A model generated the notes under the pieces. That model worked only from the letters and a program-made list of their open reading frames with translations. It was not told the DNA's origin and searched no databases. This document shows, in pieces, positions 1-10,353 of a stretch of DNA of 64,000 nt. The translations under genes were made by a program, and so were the position numbers. Location: NCBI GenBank assembly GCA_030374805.1, contig JARGSG010000202.1, positions 744,001 to 808,000 on the forward strand, written 5' to 3'. This stretch comes from Gracilaria gracilis. Lineage: Eukaryota > Rhodophyta > Florideophyceae > Gracilariales > Gracilariaceae. Numbering within the stretch: the stretch's first letter is position 1; each line of letters opens with the position of its first letter.

Positions 1-957
1 CCACGGGTCCTAACACGTCCGAGTGGACGAGATCCAGAACCTCAGTACCACGAGGCTGTGGTAGGGGTAGTCGCGATGTCCGCTTCGATTTGCCTTCTGC
101 ACATGGCTCACAGTGGCCCAAATCACTCAGTATCGTCTTCGGGACTCCTTTCACGATGTTCAGAGTCCTTCTCAAATAATCAAGGCTCGTGTGACCAAGT
201 CTGTGATGCCAGAGCACCGTCAGCTTCTTGTCTCCTTTAACAACCAAAGACATACTGGTACTGTCTTCAGTGGGATATATACCAAGCTCGTATAACCCTT
301 CGACCAGTTCGTGTCCCAATGTCAGAATTTGAGCTGTGGCTTGTTTCAAGATCATAGCCGAGACATAGCCCTCCGCATTTGTCTGGAAGACAGTCATGTA
401 TCCTTTCCTGCGAATCGCGCTGACGGATAGAAGACTGCACATCAGATTTGGTACGTAAAGAACGTCATGTAGGTAAGCCTTCGTGAGCTGTCCATCTTCA
501 TTGGGTACCCAGCATTGTACTCGGCCTTCTCCAGCGACCACAATCTTAGTACCATCCCCAATTGAAACGGTGCTCTTGGCGGATGACTGTATTGCAGATG
601 CAAAATAGTCCTTGTTGTTCGTCATGTGCCTTGAGGCACCTGAATCCAAATACCAGCAGTGTTCCTGGCCTTTCCGTACTCTATGGTTGGCCACAAATGC
701 GGTCTCGCTCAACGATTCAACTACAGAGTGATCTTCTGGCTCACACGTGAGATCCACCGTCTCCATGTGTTCGTGATCAACTCCTTCGAACTGTGCTACA
801 AGTAGACCAGCCACTTCTTCGGAGTCATCTTCCTCCTCACGCGGACCCACGCGAGCTTGACGACCTAACTTCTTTCCCTTGTAGTTCCTACTGTCGGGGT
901 TCGCCCAACAGTTGTTCTTAATATGCCCCTTCTTTTTACAGAAAAAGCATTTGCGTT
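1..957 (-). mobile_element. Copia gag-protease-integrase fragment (runs off window edge)
   Basis: Read on the minus strand this is one open frame of about 319 codons with no stop that I can see, continuing past base 1. In order it shows a CCHC zinc knuckle (CX2CX4HX4C, near 905-955), the aspartic protease motif LDSGASRH (near 630-655), the GAG-pre-integrase segment with WHHRLGH and CEPC (HHCC zinc site), and the first integrase Asp in HSDVLGP close to base 10. It is plainly the same family as the complete Copia element at 44948-49834, sharing long near-identical segments. The left end is cut by the window and the 5' end stops at the junction with a truncated Gypsy LTR near 957. The order and residues are seen; the function as gag-pol of a Ty1/Copia element follows from the family. 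Confidence 0.9.
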
Positions 958-1020
958 ACGAGACACATGCTTAACGTACGCAACTGTCTCTATTGTATGA
1001 ATTTATGACTGTCTTTAGCA
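958..1020 (-). repeat. Truncated 3' LTR of Gypsy element A
   Basis: About 63 bases that match the outer end of the 5' LTR at 6225-6286 with a few substitutions. In element sense the LTR starts TGCT. The remainder is missing where the neighbouring Copia fragment begins, so this is a deletion or recombination junction. Confidence 0.7.
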
Positions 1021-1179
1021 CTATACTACCCCCTTCAGGTCCCTCCGACTGCTCCAATTGGTACCTCGAGTTGGACGGACCGACTTCTAATAACGGCGGA
1101 TGATATTGACGTTGTTGAAGTTGCTAACTGGCCCCTAGCTGGTCTCAACATTTCTGTCTTTCCAGAAAGCAAAGTAGCT

Positions 1180-3283
1180 CATTTTTTCATTCTTTTCAGT
1201 CCGGTGGTCCAACATTTTCTTTACCTTGAAAATATCTTCCTCAATTCCCGCCCGTTCGCCCATTTTTACAACTAGTTTCAAGTGATCCGGCGGCACTTTA
1301 CGCTTCAACTTTCTACCTTCGTTACGCAGAACATAAACGCCGCCACGATTCTTCCGTACTACAGTAAATGGTCCCTCAAATCGTGCGTCCTACTTGGAAT
1401 TTTAGTTACATCTCTCATCATGACCAACGCTCCAGGGGTAAATGCATTAGGTTTGATCATTCGACGGCCTGCAGCAATATACTTGGCGTTTTTCTTCTTG
1501 ATTTGATGTACTCGCTTTGTCAGGGACAGAAAGACTTCTTGCGTCACATTCTCTTGATGCTTTTTCCAGAGCTCAAGGCCAAGCGGTGAAGAAGTGGCGG
1601 TTGTCCCAAACTTCGCAAACCCGTTCATCGTACGGCCAAACATCAGGGAAAATGGTGTAGACCCAGTGAGGGCAGCAGTCTTGCAGTTGTAAGCAAGTGG
1701 CACGAAAGGTAAGTATTCTTGTCATCGATGTGTGGCTCCATCGAGTTCCTTAGGAAGCATCGTCTCTACTGTACCATTAACTCTTTCAACTGCGCCGTTT
1801 GCACGGGGGGTTGTATGGAGAAATAGTGCGATGGTTAATGCCGTTTATCTGCACCAGTTCCTAAACGAGTTCATTCACGAATTCCGAACCGTTGTCGGAC
1901 TGGATGACCTTTGGCGTTCCGAAGACGGACATCACTTCCCACAATGCGCCAGCGACTTGTTTTATTTCCTTGCTCTTCAGGGGCCGTAGCATAGCAAACT
2001 TAGGCATCATGCAGACGACGGTTAATAAGGTGTTGTGACCGCTGTCGGAAACTGGTAGAGACGTAGTGAGATCAACAGCAATATGGTCCCACGGAAGTTC
2101 GGCTAAAATCGACTTGAGAGGATGGAATCCTCTCTTCTGGATGTTGTACCGAAGACAAGGATGGCACGATCCAGACTCTCTCCTAATGTCTTCTCTGATC
2201 CAGTTCCACCAGTAGCCGTCGTGCCAAAGCTTGTTAAAAATCTCCAGCTCTCCAAAATGCCCGAATGCATGGGTACGCTTTACGAGTGACTGTTGGTCAC
2301 CATCGGATTGAGGGGCACTCTTATCTCGAACGAGCTGAGACACAGTAACACTGGCGAAGGTCACACTAGACATCTTTCGGCTAAGCGCATCAGCGACGTA
2401 GTTGTGAGGTCCTGGAAGGTGCACTATCCGGAAATTGTACTGAATGATGCGGTCAAACCATCGGGAAATCATGGAGTTGATATCCCGTTGCGTGTGAAGG
2501 AATATCAGCGCCCGATGGTCGGTATACAGTACAAACTTTCTTCCGGATAGGTAGTACTTAAACTTCCCCAGAGCCCAGACGATAGCTAATAATTCCTTCT
2601 TCGTCGACCCATAGTTTCTCTCCGATGCTGACAATGATCTTGACGCAAAGGCAATGAAGCGGACAGTACCATCATCCTGACGCTGTCCGGTCCAGGCACC
2701 GAGGCCATAATTCGATGCATACGTGCCCACCAGGAACTCCTTGTCGTCCGCAGGGTATGCCAAGGTCATGTTCTCTGCCATTTTGGACCGGATAGCGTTG
2801 AAGGCTTCTTCCATTTCATCGGTCCACTGCAGTTGTGCCTTGCCTTCCCGAGCGATGTCAAGCGGCTTTGCGATATGCGAGAACCGGGGAATAAATTGAC
2901 GGTAGTAATTGGCCGCCTCTAAGAAACTGAGCAGCTGCTTAGTAGTCGCTGGCCTCTCCCATTTCGCAATCGCCTCTACCTTCGAAGGATCCTTGCAAAT
3001 TCCTTCACCAGTTACAACAAAGTCCAGTAGATGCACTTTCTTTCTACCAAACCGACACTTGTCTACCCTGATGGGTATCTTCCATTTGGTCAAACTCTCA
3101 ATGACGTTTCGAACGTGCTCTGCATGCTCAGCCATGTTTTCTGAGAAGATGGTAATGTCATCAATGTAGACGACAACGTACGGAAGATCACCGAGTATCT
3201 TATCCATCAGCTGTTGGAACTTGGCAGACATTGTCTTCATGCCAAAAGGTGCAGCACATATGCGGTAGTGCGTCCCCTTCCAC
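1180..3283 (-). pseudogene. Gypsy A pol, C-terminal part: RT (end), RNase H, integrase
   Basis: Continues the reverse transcriptase interrupted by the MITE at 3284-3716. The minus-strand frame from about 3283 carries WKGTHYR, the RT catalytic box YIDDITIF, RNase H motifs (TYASNYGLGAW, YTDHRAL), the integrase HHCC zinc segment (HAFGHFG ... CHPC) and the integrase core with an Asp in DHIAVDL and a second in QSDNGSEF near 1875. The frame then shifts; the integrase tail resumes about 1703 to 1359 (STPFSLMFGR, FTPGALVMMRDVTK) and a GPF-type motif (FEGPFTVV) follows near 1360. The last stretch (about 1180-1250) faintly resembles a chromodomain-like tail. Broken by at least one frameshift, so non-functional. 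Confidence 0.85.
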
Positions 3284-3716
3284 CCTAGGAAAAAACTTTT
3301 TATAAATGGCGCACTACGTTTTGCAAAAAGTAACAAATGGCGTAGAAAACTTTTGTCTTTATTGAAGAGATGGCGTATAAATTCCATGCTTCACGCCATT
3401 TCACCCCCACTTATAGCATGGTCTAGAAAAAAGATTTACGCCATTTTTGACACTTTTCATAAATGGCGTAGAAACAATGAATAAGTTTTCAGCACTCGTG
3501 TTCGAGGTATTAAGTTTTGTTCTATATTTGTACGCCATTTATAGAAAGTGTCAAAAATGGCGTAAATCTTTGTCTAGATCATGCTATAAATGGCGGTGAA
3601 ATGGCGTAAAGCATGGAATTTATACGCCATCTCTGCAATAAAAACAAAAGTTTTCTACGCCATTTGTTACTTTTTGCAAAACGTAGTGCGCCATTTAAAA
3701 AATGTTTTTTCCTAGG
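3284..3716. mobile_element. Fold-back MITE inserted in Gypsy A reverse transcriptase
   Basis: A 433 bp almost fully palindromic unit. Its ends, CCTAGGAAAAAAC on the left and the exact reverse complement on the right, continue into arms of about 190 bases that pair across nearly the whole element, leaving a short loop around 3475-3530. The short motif ATGGCG/CGCCAT recurs about 13 times in the arms. The RT protein reads continuously to AFRW on one side and resumes WKGTHYR on the other, so the unit is an insertion. The target duplication is only 2-3 bases (AC or ACC), depending on whether CCTAGG is counted as terminal repeat. It has no coding capacity. The transposase family that moves it cannot be named from sequence. 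Confidence 0.85.
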
Positions 3717-4776
3717 ACCAGCGGAACGCCACCCGGTTTCGGTCTTCTTCGGGGATGGGGAATCTGAAATACTCATCTCTGATATCCAGTGTGGTGAATA
3801 CAGCTTCTGGTCCAGACACAGAACCTACTGCGTCTAATATATCTTGGACGCGGAGGAGGGTGTAGTCTGAGTCCGGCAACAATGCGTTGAGACGACGCAG
3901 GTCAACACATGGACGAACATCTACGAGGTTGCTATTCCCATCCTTCTTCGGGACGCTCAAGATGGGAAAATAATTTGCACAGTCCGAGGGAGCCAGTTCG
4001 ATGACCTTGGCAGAAAGCCACCGACTTATCTCGTCGTTGACACGGTCTTCGTCCCGCCGAGACACGAAATTCACTCAACTCCAGATAGGAGCGGTGGTTG
4101 AGGGCTTCACCTTCTGTACTGCCAAGGGAGGAGTGCACCTGGCGGATAGAGGGATATTCTGATTGCGCTTCAAGGCTTCACCCACTTCTTGAGATATATC
4201 CGCGGCAGTGCAGGGGTTCTCCGGAGTGTTGTCTGACTCTTCTGAAATTGGGTCTGGTGCAGGCTGTACAGCGTCAGCGAACAAGGTGATTGCTTGAGAT
4301 ATGCCTGCGATAGAGTACCCGGACGCTGGGAAATGGGGTAAGCCAATTACCATGTCTCGTCGTGGCGGCATTTGCATGACTTCTGCCATTAGGTGCGCTG
4401 TACGAGCCCCGTTCCCAACCGTGATCTCAGTAATACCCTTAAGTTCAGCCATGACCTCGCGACGTCCATCTTGCATGCTCTCAGACACGCTCTGTATCGT
4501 AATTCGATGCTTCTCTGCGAATTCGCTGGGTAGGAAAGTAGATGTAGCCCCAGAATATACCATGGCCCATCCGGTGATGCCATCGATTGGGACTGGAGTG
4601 TAAAGAAGCTCTGTTTCATCATCAGGAGCTGCACTCAGCACGCTGAGAGACGGCTCTCTCATCTTCTCAGCTTCCATGATGCCATCCACCAGTTGTGCTT
4701 CGGAATCGTGGTCGTCATACCCTAAAATGGCTCGGAGTTCAGCAACTGTGCAGAACGGGCTCTCCGTGGGTTCCAT
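3717..4776 (-). pseudogene. Gypsy A protease and N-terminal reverse transcriptase
   Basis: One minus-strand frame holds a retropepsin-like segment and the first half of RT. The protease motif is present as VYSGATSTFL near 4545, where the catalytic Asp of the usual D(S/T)GA has become Tyr. RT begins after an in-frame TGA at 4075-4077 and shows NDEISRWL, PILSVPKKDG, DVRPCVDLRRLN and FTTLDIRDEYF, and ends at AFRW where the MITE sits. The family role is polyprotein cleavage and reverse transcription; the missing Asp and the stop argue that this copy is inactive. Confidence 0.8.
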
Positions 4777-4791
4777 TTCGTAAATGGATTC

Positions 4792-5935
4792 TCAAGCTGT
4801 TGCGAGTTGCAGGTTTGCCGCTTGTGGCTCTTTTTCCTCATGATCTGTGCATTTGTGCCCCCGTTTCCAGGGCTTTCTGCACGAAAAGCACTTCCGTTCC
4901 TTCCACAGTGGCTGTCTGGTAACTGAGTCGAGCTTCTCCTTCTTTTGCGACGACTCCTTTGTCTTCAATTGAACCTGGTCAGGTTCGTGGCTACTGGATG
5001 GGTTGCGCCCAACAGGACATTTCCTCCCGCTTACTCCCTTCTGTTGTTCAGATTTCACAGACGAAGAGCCCTGGTCGGCCTTCTGCCGCGACGAGCGGGA
5101 CGAATCCAGTGTGATTGCGTTCGATATTTCGTCAGATATCGAAACAGGAGGCCTGCCAGGATTGATACGCCTCCACATGTTTAACGTAGCCACGCGAGCT
5201 ACGTGCAGTAAGTCCTGTAGGTTACCATCCGGCCCTTGGATGTACATGGCCACTAGTGTCTCGTCGTCATCCCGGCACGCGGGTGCGTGACATAAGACTC
5301 GTAAACCTATTGCTGTACTCCTGTACAGACTCCGATGACTTCTGCGAGATTGTCATAAGATCGCGAATGAGCTTGTCTCTGATTGCGGGCGACTCAAAAT
5401 GGTGGAGAAACTTGTCGTGCAGATCGCTCCAATCGGATCCAGTTAGATTCTATTCAACCCACTGCCTGTCAAACCCACTCAGCGTTGTCAACAATGCCGG
5501 TAGCCAACGGTCTTGTGGCACTTCGTGCGCAGTGAGAAAGGCCTTTACCTTCCCAAGGAACTCGAACGGATCCTTGATCGCCGAGGGGGCACTGCTTCTG
5601 AATGAGGGCAAAGGAGGTATTCGATACCTCGCCGGGCGATTGAACCCGGCGGAATGTCCCGCATCTATGATAGCTGCTGAGGGCGACATTATTGACAATG
5701 TCGTTTGAATTCACTTCTTTGCCACCTCGATGTGCTTCATAATGCTCTCTCGCTTCTGCTCCACGGCTTTGAGGCGCATGTCAAACTCCCTCCATCTATC
5801 GCTGTCCAGTTCGTCTGAATTCACTGTAGCTAGCTCGTAGAACTCTTCTTCTGCCTTTAGAAACGAGGCAGATAAGCTCTTCATCTCGGCCTCCTGGCGC
5901 CTTAGCAATGCGGCCAAAACAGTGGCATCGCCCAT
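4792..5935 (-). pseudogene. Gypsy A gag (capsid and zinc knuckle)
   Basis: The start is ATG at 5935 on the minus strand. The first about 74 codons look like an alpha-helical, coiled-coil N-terminus (QEAEMKSLSAS, RLKAVEQKRE). After an in-frame TGA at 5711-5713 the capsid region follows (KDPFEFLGKVKAFLTAHEV), then a TAG at 5450 and a frameshift near 5260. The last part ends with a zinc knuckle of the chromovirus style, CFSCRKPWKRGHKC, near 4845-4885. A stop at 4792 separates it from the protease frame, which is in the same phase. In intact relatives gag forms the particle and binds element RNA. Here it is split by two stops and one frameshift. Confidence 0.75.
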
Positions 5936-6038
5936 GCCCTAGGAGAGTTGAAACAAAGTTGTGTGGTCGATTGAAAAAAATGTGGTGCCAAGAGGGCTGG
6001 GAAGAGGGAGGAAGATGTTCAATCATACGCCTGCCCGG

Positions 6039-6286
6039 TGTCATATCTAGTTCACTGATCTGTCCGCAGGGCTTTTAAGGAGCCATGCGGACTCTTCTGG
6101 AAGACGTATTTCGTTATACGTCGCCTTCTATAGCGAAACTAATAACTACTTCAAGCCCTGCGTACTGTCTCTTGCGTTTGTGTGGGCATTGCAAACCTAA
6201 TCACACGCAGCGTGCGGCTTGAAGCGCGACACATGCTTGAAGTACGCAACTGTCTCTACTGTATGCCTGTTTGTCTGTCTTCAGCA
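6039..6286 (-). repeat. 5' LTR of Gypsy element A
   Basis: The right end (6286, element-sense TGCT) is fixed by the match to the 3' LTR remnant. The inner end is less sure: I place it at the TGTCATATC at 6039, giving 248 bp and TG...CA ends. It contains a small inverted repeat (GACGTAT ... ATACGTC, about 6100-6122). The tRNA primer site next to it was not recognised with confidence. Confidence 0.5.
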
Positions 6287-6824
6287 CGACACAGCTGACC
6301 ACTCACATCGTTCTTTCTGCGATACTTTCCGTGAACCAGCTATACACTCGTGCTCTACAATTTATTTTGCCTCAAATGCCATTTAACACCAAAGCCCATA
6401 TAGGCAAGTTATCGTAAAGTGTTTTCAGAAGAGTGTATTTTTCCTCAAAGTCGCAGTTTATGCTCTTTAATAAAACAGTACAACACTTATTATGACGTCT
6501 TTATAAGAAACTTTTTGGGCTGCTGCATCTGTAAGTCCGTTTGTTACACTATTTGTACGTTTGCGACTTCTGGCGGGAGCAATATATCTTGACGTTTTGC
6601 TAGCCATATGTAATTGGACATTCTACTGTGTACCGTATCTTCTTAGAAATGTTGATAGCTTTGAATTGAGTGCTAATGAAAATTATATTTCCGTTCACAG
6701 AGAAAGAGTGTAGAGAGCAAAGGAAGAAGTTCAAGTTACTCAAAAACAGTTTAGTGGATGGCTTTGTCGCTACGCTAGAAGGTCTGGCGAGTTAAACACA
6801 CTGCCTTTTCTCTACGAGACTGTT
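6287..6824. other. No recognised feature
   Basis: A/T-richer sequence between Gypsy A and the Harbinger fragment. No coding similarity was recognised, although 6690-6830 may be decayed upstream sequence of the same transposon. Confidence 0.4.
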
Positions 6825-7141
6825 CTGATCCTATGAAATACTACAACCGCAAGAGGTTCTTCGCAATTTGTGTGCAGGCTACTGTGCAGGCAGATTAAAA
6901 GTTTTCACTTGTATCTGCTCGTCATGTCGGGGGAGTGCATGATGCTACTGCTTTTGAAAACAATAAAATATATGATTTAATAAACGGTGATTGTCTTCCT
7001 ACGTGGGCTGCAATGGTGGCAGATGGCGCGTATGCCATTAAGAGCAGAGTTCTTACCTTTTATGCAGGAATCATTTTAACACAACTGAACTGCAACGCGT
7101 TCTCGCGGAGTTCACGGCGGATGCGAGTCATATGGACATGA
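6825..7141 (+). pseudogene. PIF/Harbinger-type DDE transposase fragment
   Basis: In the frame through 6833 the plus strand reads KYYNRKRFFAICVQATVQAD, then an in-frame TAA, then KFSLVSARHVGGVHDATAF and VADGAYAIKSRVLT. The YYNRKGFF-like box, the HDATAF box and the ADxAY box are characteristic of the PIF/Harbinger DDE_Tnp_4 superfamily. The first catalytic-Asp region and the C-terminal Glu region are not recognisable, so this is an internal fragment with one stop. It encoded cut-and-paste transposition in the intact relative. The match is by motif only. Confidence 0.75.
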
Positions 7142-7335
7142 AGAAGCTACACCTCAAGGAAGGGAATTATGACTAGTAATTCAACCCATAGTTCATGGTG
7201 GAAGGACCCCAATTGGGATTGGTTATGAGTGCCGCGGCAGTGAGTAGGATAATACACGTGTACGTTTCCAGTACGGCCTCCTTGGGGATACATTAGATTA
7301 TTTCTACTTATCTATTTATTTAGTTATTACACTAC
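7142..7335. other. No recognised feature
   Basis: Short A/T-rich gap before the LTR of Gypsy element II. Nothing recognised. Confidence 0.4.
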
Positions 7336-7904
7336 TGTGCAGGACTGCCGACCACCACTACTTTTGGTATGTGAGCCCGGGCTGTCCCGGTCAAGTAAAC
7401 ACGAATGAGCGAGTGTTCGGCTCTGACTCAGGAACCCCTGGTGCATGATATCCTCCTTTCGGAGAGTCGGCTCCTTGAACAGAACTAGTCATCCACGTCA
7501 TGAAGCCAACAGCACAACTCATCGACCATAGTGCGTGTGTACCCAGTGTTTTTGTACTGTTTTTGTCGGTGTTTAAGAGGTATCTCTCACCCCGATTACT
7601 GGTGTTCTTTGTTTGCTATTGTCCTATTTGCCTTGCTTGGTCTCGCGTTTTGCGTTCCCCGGCCCCACTCTTGCAAGGATCATCCACCTTTGGTAACGTC
7701 ATTGCCTTATCTCACAGTGCACCTCTCCAATCTTCAATCCTCGGCTCCTTGCCATCCTCGGTTTGCTCGTCGAGACGGTGGGTTCCGGTCTTACACCCGG
7801 TTCACGCACCTATCCATCGATGGGCTCTGTTTGCTCAGCTATCCCACCTGGGAGGAAGATACCAGAAGTCTTCGTGTGTTGTTCCCGTCTGGTTTTGCAC
7901 TACA
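7336..7904 (+). repeat. 5' LTR of Gypsy element II
   Basis: The inner end is supported: TGCACTACA at about 7896-7904 followed three bases later by a primer site shared with two other elements. The outer end is a guess (TGTGCAGG at 7336), because no second LTR is present for comparison. Confidence 0.45.
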
Positions 7905-7907
7905 AAC

Positions 7908-7925
7908 TGGTCTCCCGACTTAGAA
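7908..7925 (+). promoter_or_regulatory. tRNA primer-binding site shared by elements II, B1, B2
   Basis: TGGTCTCCCGACTTAGAA lies 3 bases after the LTR end. The same 18-mer, or one with 2 changes, lies 2-3 bases inside the LTRs of B1 (21796-21813, minus) and B2 (26003-26020). The leading TGG complements a CCA tRNA end. I could not assign the tRNA. Confidence 0.65.
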
Positions 7926-8195
7926 GTCGTTGATCTTACACGGATAACCGGTACTGCCAACGGATCAATCCGCGTCGAAGATTTCACTCGGAACAACTGC
8001 CAGCGGTTGTTCCCTACTTCTAGGCTGAGGGAGCCTGGAAACGTCGTTCGGATTGTACTCGAGTAATCGTGTTGCTGTCCCATATTGGATTATTGGTTAA
8101 TTCTGTTGAGTGCGGATCACTCATTTGAGGTTACTCTATTTGGTTGTTTCTACTGATTTTTCCCATTTTCTGGTTCTTTTCACGCTCGGTTAGCG

Positions 8196-10316
8196 ATGGG
8201 TTCAGGCAAGCGGTCCCGTGACCGTAGTGCTGGCCCGTCCGAACCCCGCTCGGCGGATGCTGACGTACTCCACCACGCGCGGTCGGTCCCTGAGAGTTCC
8301 AATGGTGTCGAGAAGAAATCCGAAAGCCAGAGGCCGTCATCAAAGTCGTCGTTGCCTTTCGTGGCGGAGTCCTCAGGTGACACAGTGAAGAGACTGGACA
8401 CTGCTGTTGCAGGTAATGATGCGCCCGTTGGCGAGTTACAGGTGAATGTTCGGACTCTAAATGCCCAGATTTCTGTGCTACAGAGCTCTCATTCTGCACT
8501 CGTCACCGAGGTCGGTACACTTTGCATGAGGATTGATGCCGATCTTGTCGGAGGTGTATCTGAAGATCTACGGGTGCTAGGGACCGATGTGAACTCTCTA
8601 TTGGAGGTCGTAAGTAGCTACCCAGGTTTGGTTGACGAAGTTGATTCGAAGTTTAATCGCGTTTTAGCTCATCTCGAGACGTTGGAAGACACCATTAGAG
8701 GTGCAGAGAACGTTCCGCACCCATAAACTGTAGTATCCATGCGCGCACGTCATCGTGATCGCGCAAAGGTCCACCCCAACAGGAAAGTTCACAATGACGC
8801 TGACTCTGACTCGTCCCAGTCATCTGTGCATCCTCGCCAATCGGCCGATTCCTCGTCTTCGGACTCGTCTACGGACGCTGACCGACACCGTCGTGCTCGC
8901 CCGGCGCACTCGCCGCGTTCTACAGCCACTCACGGTGAGGTTAGGGCCCGGCAGAAGGGAAGGAAGCACTCTGGTCTGAGGGAACTGAAGCCTACCAACC
9001 CTTTATACAGAAAGCTTTTATCGTACTGGTCTTGGCGTTTGGAGGACTCCAGCTTGGATCGTACACCCCGCGGTACTAAGGAAATGAAAGACTGCATCAA
9101 AAGGATGGCTTTGTCGTTCCGTAACCACTACGTTACTGGGGAAGATCCCATTATGGTCTTGGACTTTCTGTCACGCTTTGTTGCGGAAGCCGATATTCTA
9201 GGGATGAGTGAGGGACAGGCATACGTTGCCTTACCGTATTTCTTACGTGGATTGGCTGAAGATCAGTTCACCTCTGTCAGAGGTTCATCTCGCGTCTCTG
9301 AGGGAGGGGTAACCGGTTGGTCCGAAGCAGTGTAATACCTACTCCGTTCTTACGCAACCAGGAATGCTATTCAGGAAGCTATCCTTGCGTTACGAAATAC
9401 GAAGCAAAGCCCGAAAGAGACGGAGATCGAATTTTCAGTTAGACTGAACAAAGCTTTACACCGATGTGGTAACGTTTATACCGCTGGAGAGCGTTGCACC
9501 ATGTTTATCGACGGGTTGGACCCGGCTATTTGCATTCTGGTCGCCTAACGTCGTGAAAATAGCGGAAGAGTAACCTACCTCGAGCTGGTACAATACGGAA
9601 AATCCGAAGGAGACGCGCTGTGCGCTCGCACCGGTAGCCGTATCAAGTCAAAGGCCATACAGCTAGAAGGCGCTCCGTCCTCAATCTCAATGCTGCCGAA
9701 GGAGCACTCTAGTCAAGAGGTCGATAACCTGCACTTTAAACAGGATGAACTTGTTTCTGACGCAACTTGGGAGCTCTCGTCCACCACGGTTGCCTCGTGT
9801 GAAACAGATACTCAACTGCTTTATGCAGATCTTCCTCACATTTGCGGACCCCAGGTCCCATACGACACTGTTAATCGCTACCAGAGACCTCAGTGGATGG
9901 ACGCCCGCGTCGTAAAGTTCCAAGACAACCAGATGTCCGAAACTGCTTCCAGGTTGATCTGTCACCTGTGCTACACCCACCGGCATGTATCGCTAAAATG
10001 TAGTCTCACTTTGAGGGAAATGTCTAAGGTTGTGGTTAACTACGAAGCCCTAAGCCCGGAAAAACAGGCATCCGTACCTGAAACCGCCTATTTGCGGGCG
10101 AAGACCGAGTTTCCTCGTACAATTTCGCCAGATAATGCTGTGGTCTTGCAACAATCGGGGTCTTTTAGGATCCCTGCTTCGTCGGTTCAGTCCGCTACTG
10201 CTATTTTACCCGCAGCCGCGGATGTTCTGTCACTCCTCCACTGGGCGCCCCATCGGCGACCGCCGTGCAGAACGCCGTTCCTGTTAGAACAGATACCAAC
10301 CCGGGAAACTGCGTGA
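8196..10316 (+). pseudogene. Gag of Gypsy element II
   Basis: ATG at 8196. One reading phase runs to 10316 but is cut by stops at 8724-8726, 9333-9335 and about 9546. Residues 1-60 are basic and Ser-rich, and about 60-170 are heptad-like and probably coiled coil. After the first stop there is an Arg/Ser/Asp-rich linker, then a capsid-like region (SYWSWRLED, GEDPIMVLDFLSRF). Near 9955 a CCHC zinc knuckle appears, CHLCYTHRHVSLKC. Domain order and knuckle make it Gag of a Ty3/Gypsy-type element. The same capsid segment (TGDDPIAIIDFLQRF) recurs in element B2. Confidence 0.75.
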
Positions 10317-10353
10317 CAGAGTCTTTATTGGAGAGGCGCCCGAGTCGAGGTTA

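Larger units (their letters stand above)
958..6286 (-). mobile_element. Decayed Ty3/Gypsy LTR retrotransposon (element A)
   Basis: Minus-strand element with the order gag, protease, RT, RNase H, integrase typical of Ty3/Gypsy. A 63-base remnant of its 3' LTR lies at 958-1020 and matches the end of the 5' LTR that finishes at 6286 (both carry the run beginning at the outer TGCT end). A polypurine tract (minus-strand GGGGG-rich, about 1021-1040) sits next to the 3' LTR remnant. Coding frames contain several stops and frameshifts and a MITE interrupts RT, so the element is dead. The 3' LTR is truncated at its junction with the Copia fragment, so no target duplication can be read. Confidence 0.85.

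Noticed and set aside
3290-3387. A peptide start MEFIRHL... fused to the Gypsy A RT/integrase frame, seen again reversed at 3613.
   Set aside because: It is encoded by the MITE arm and is not part of pol; the second copy is the other arm.
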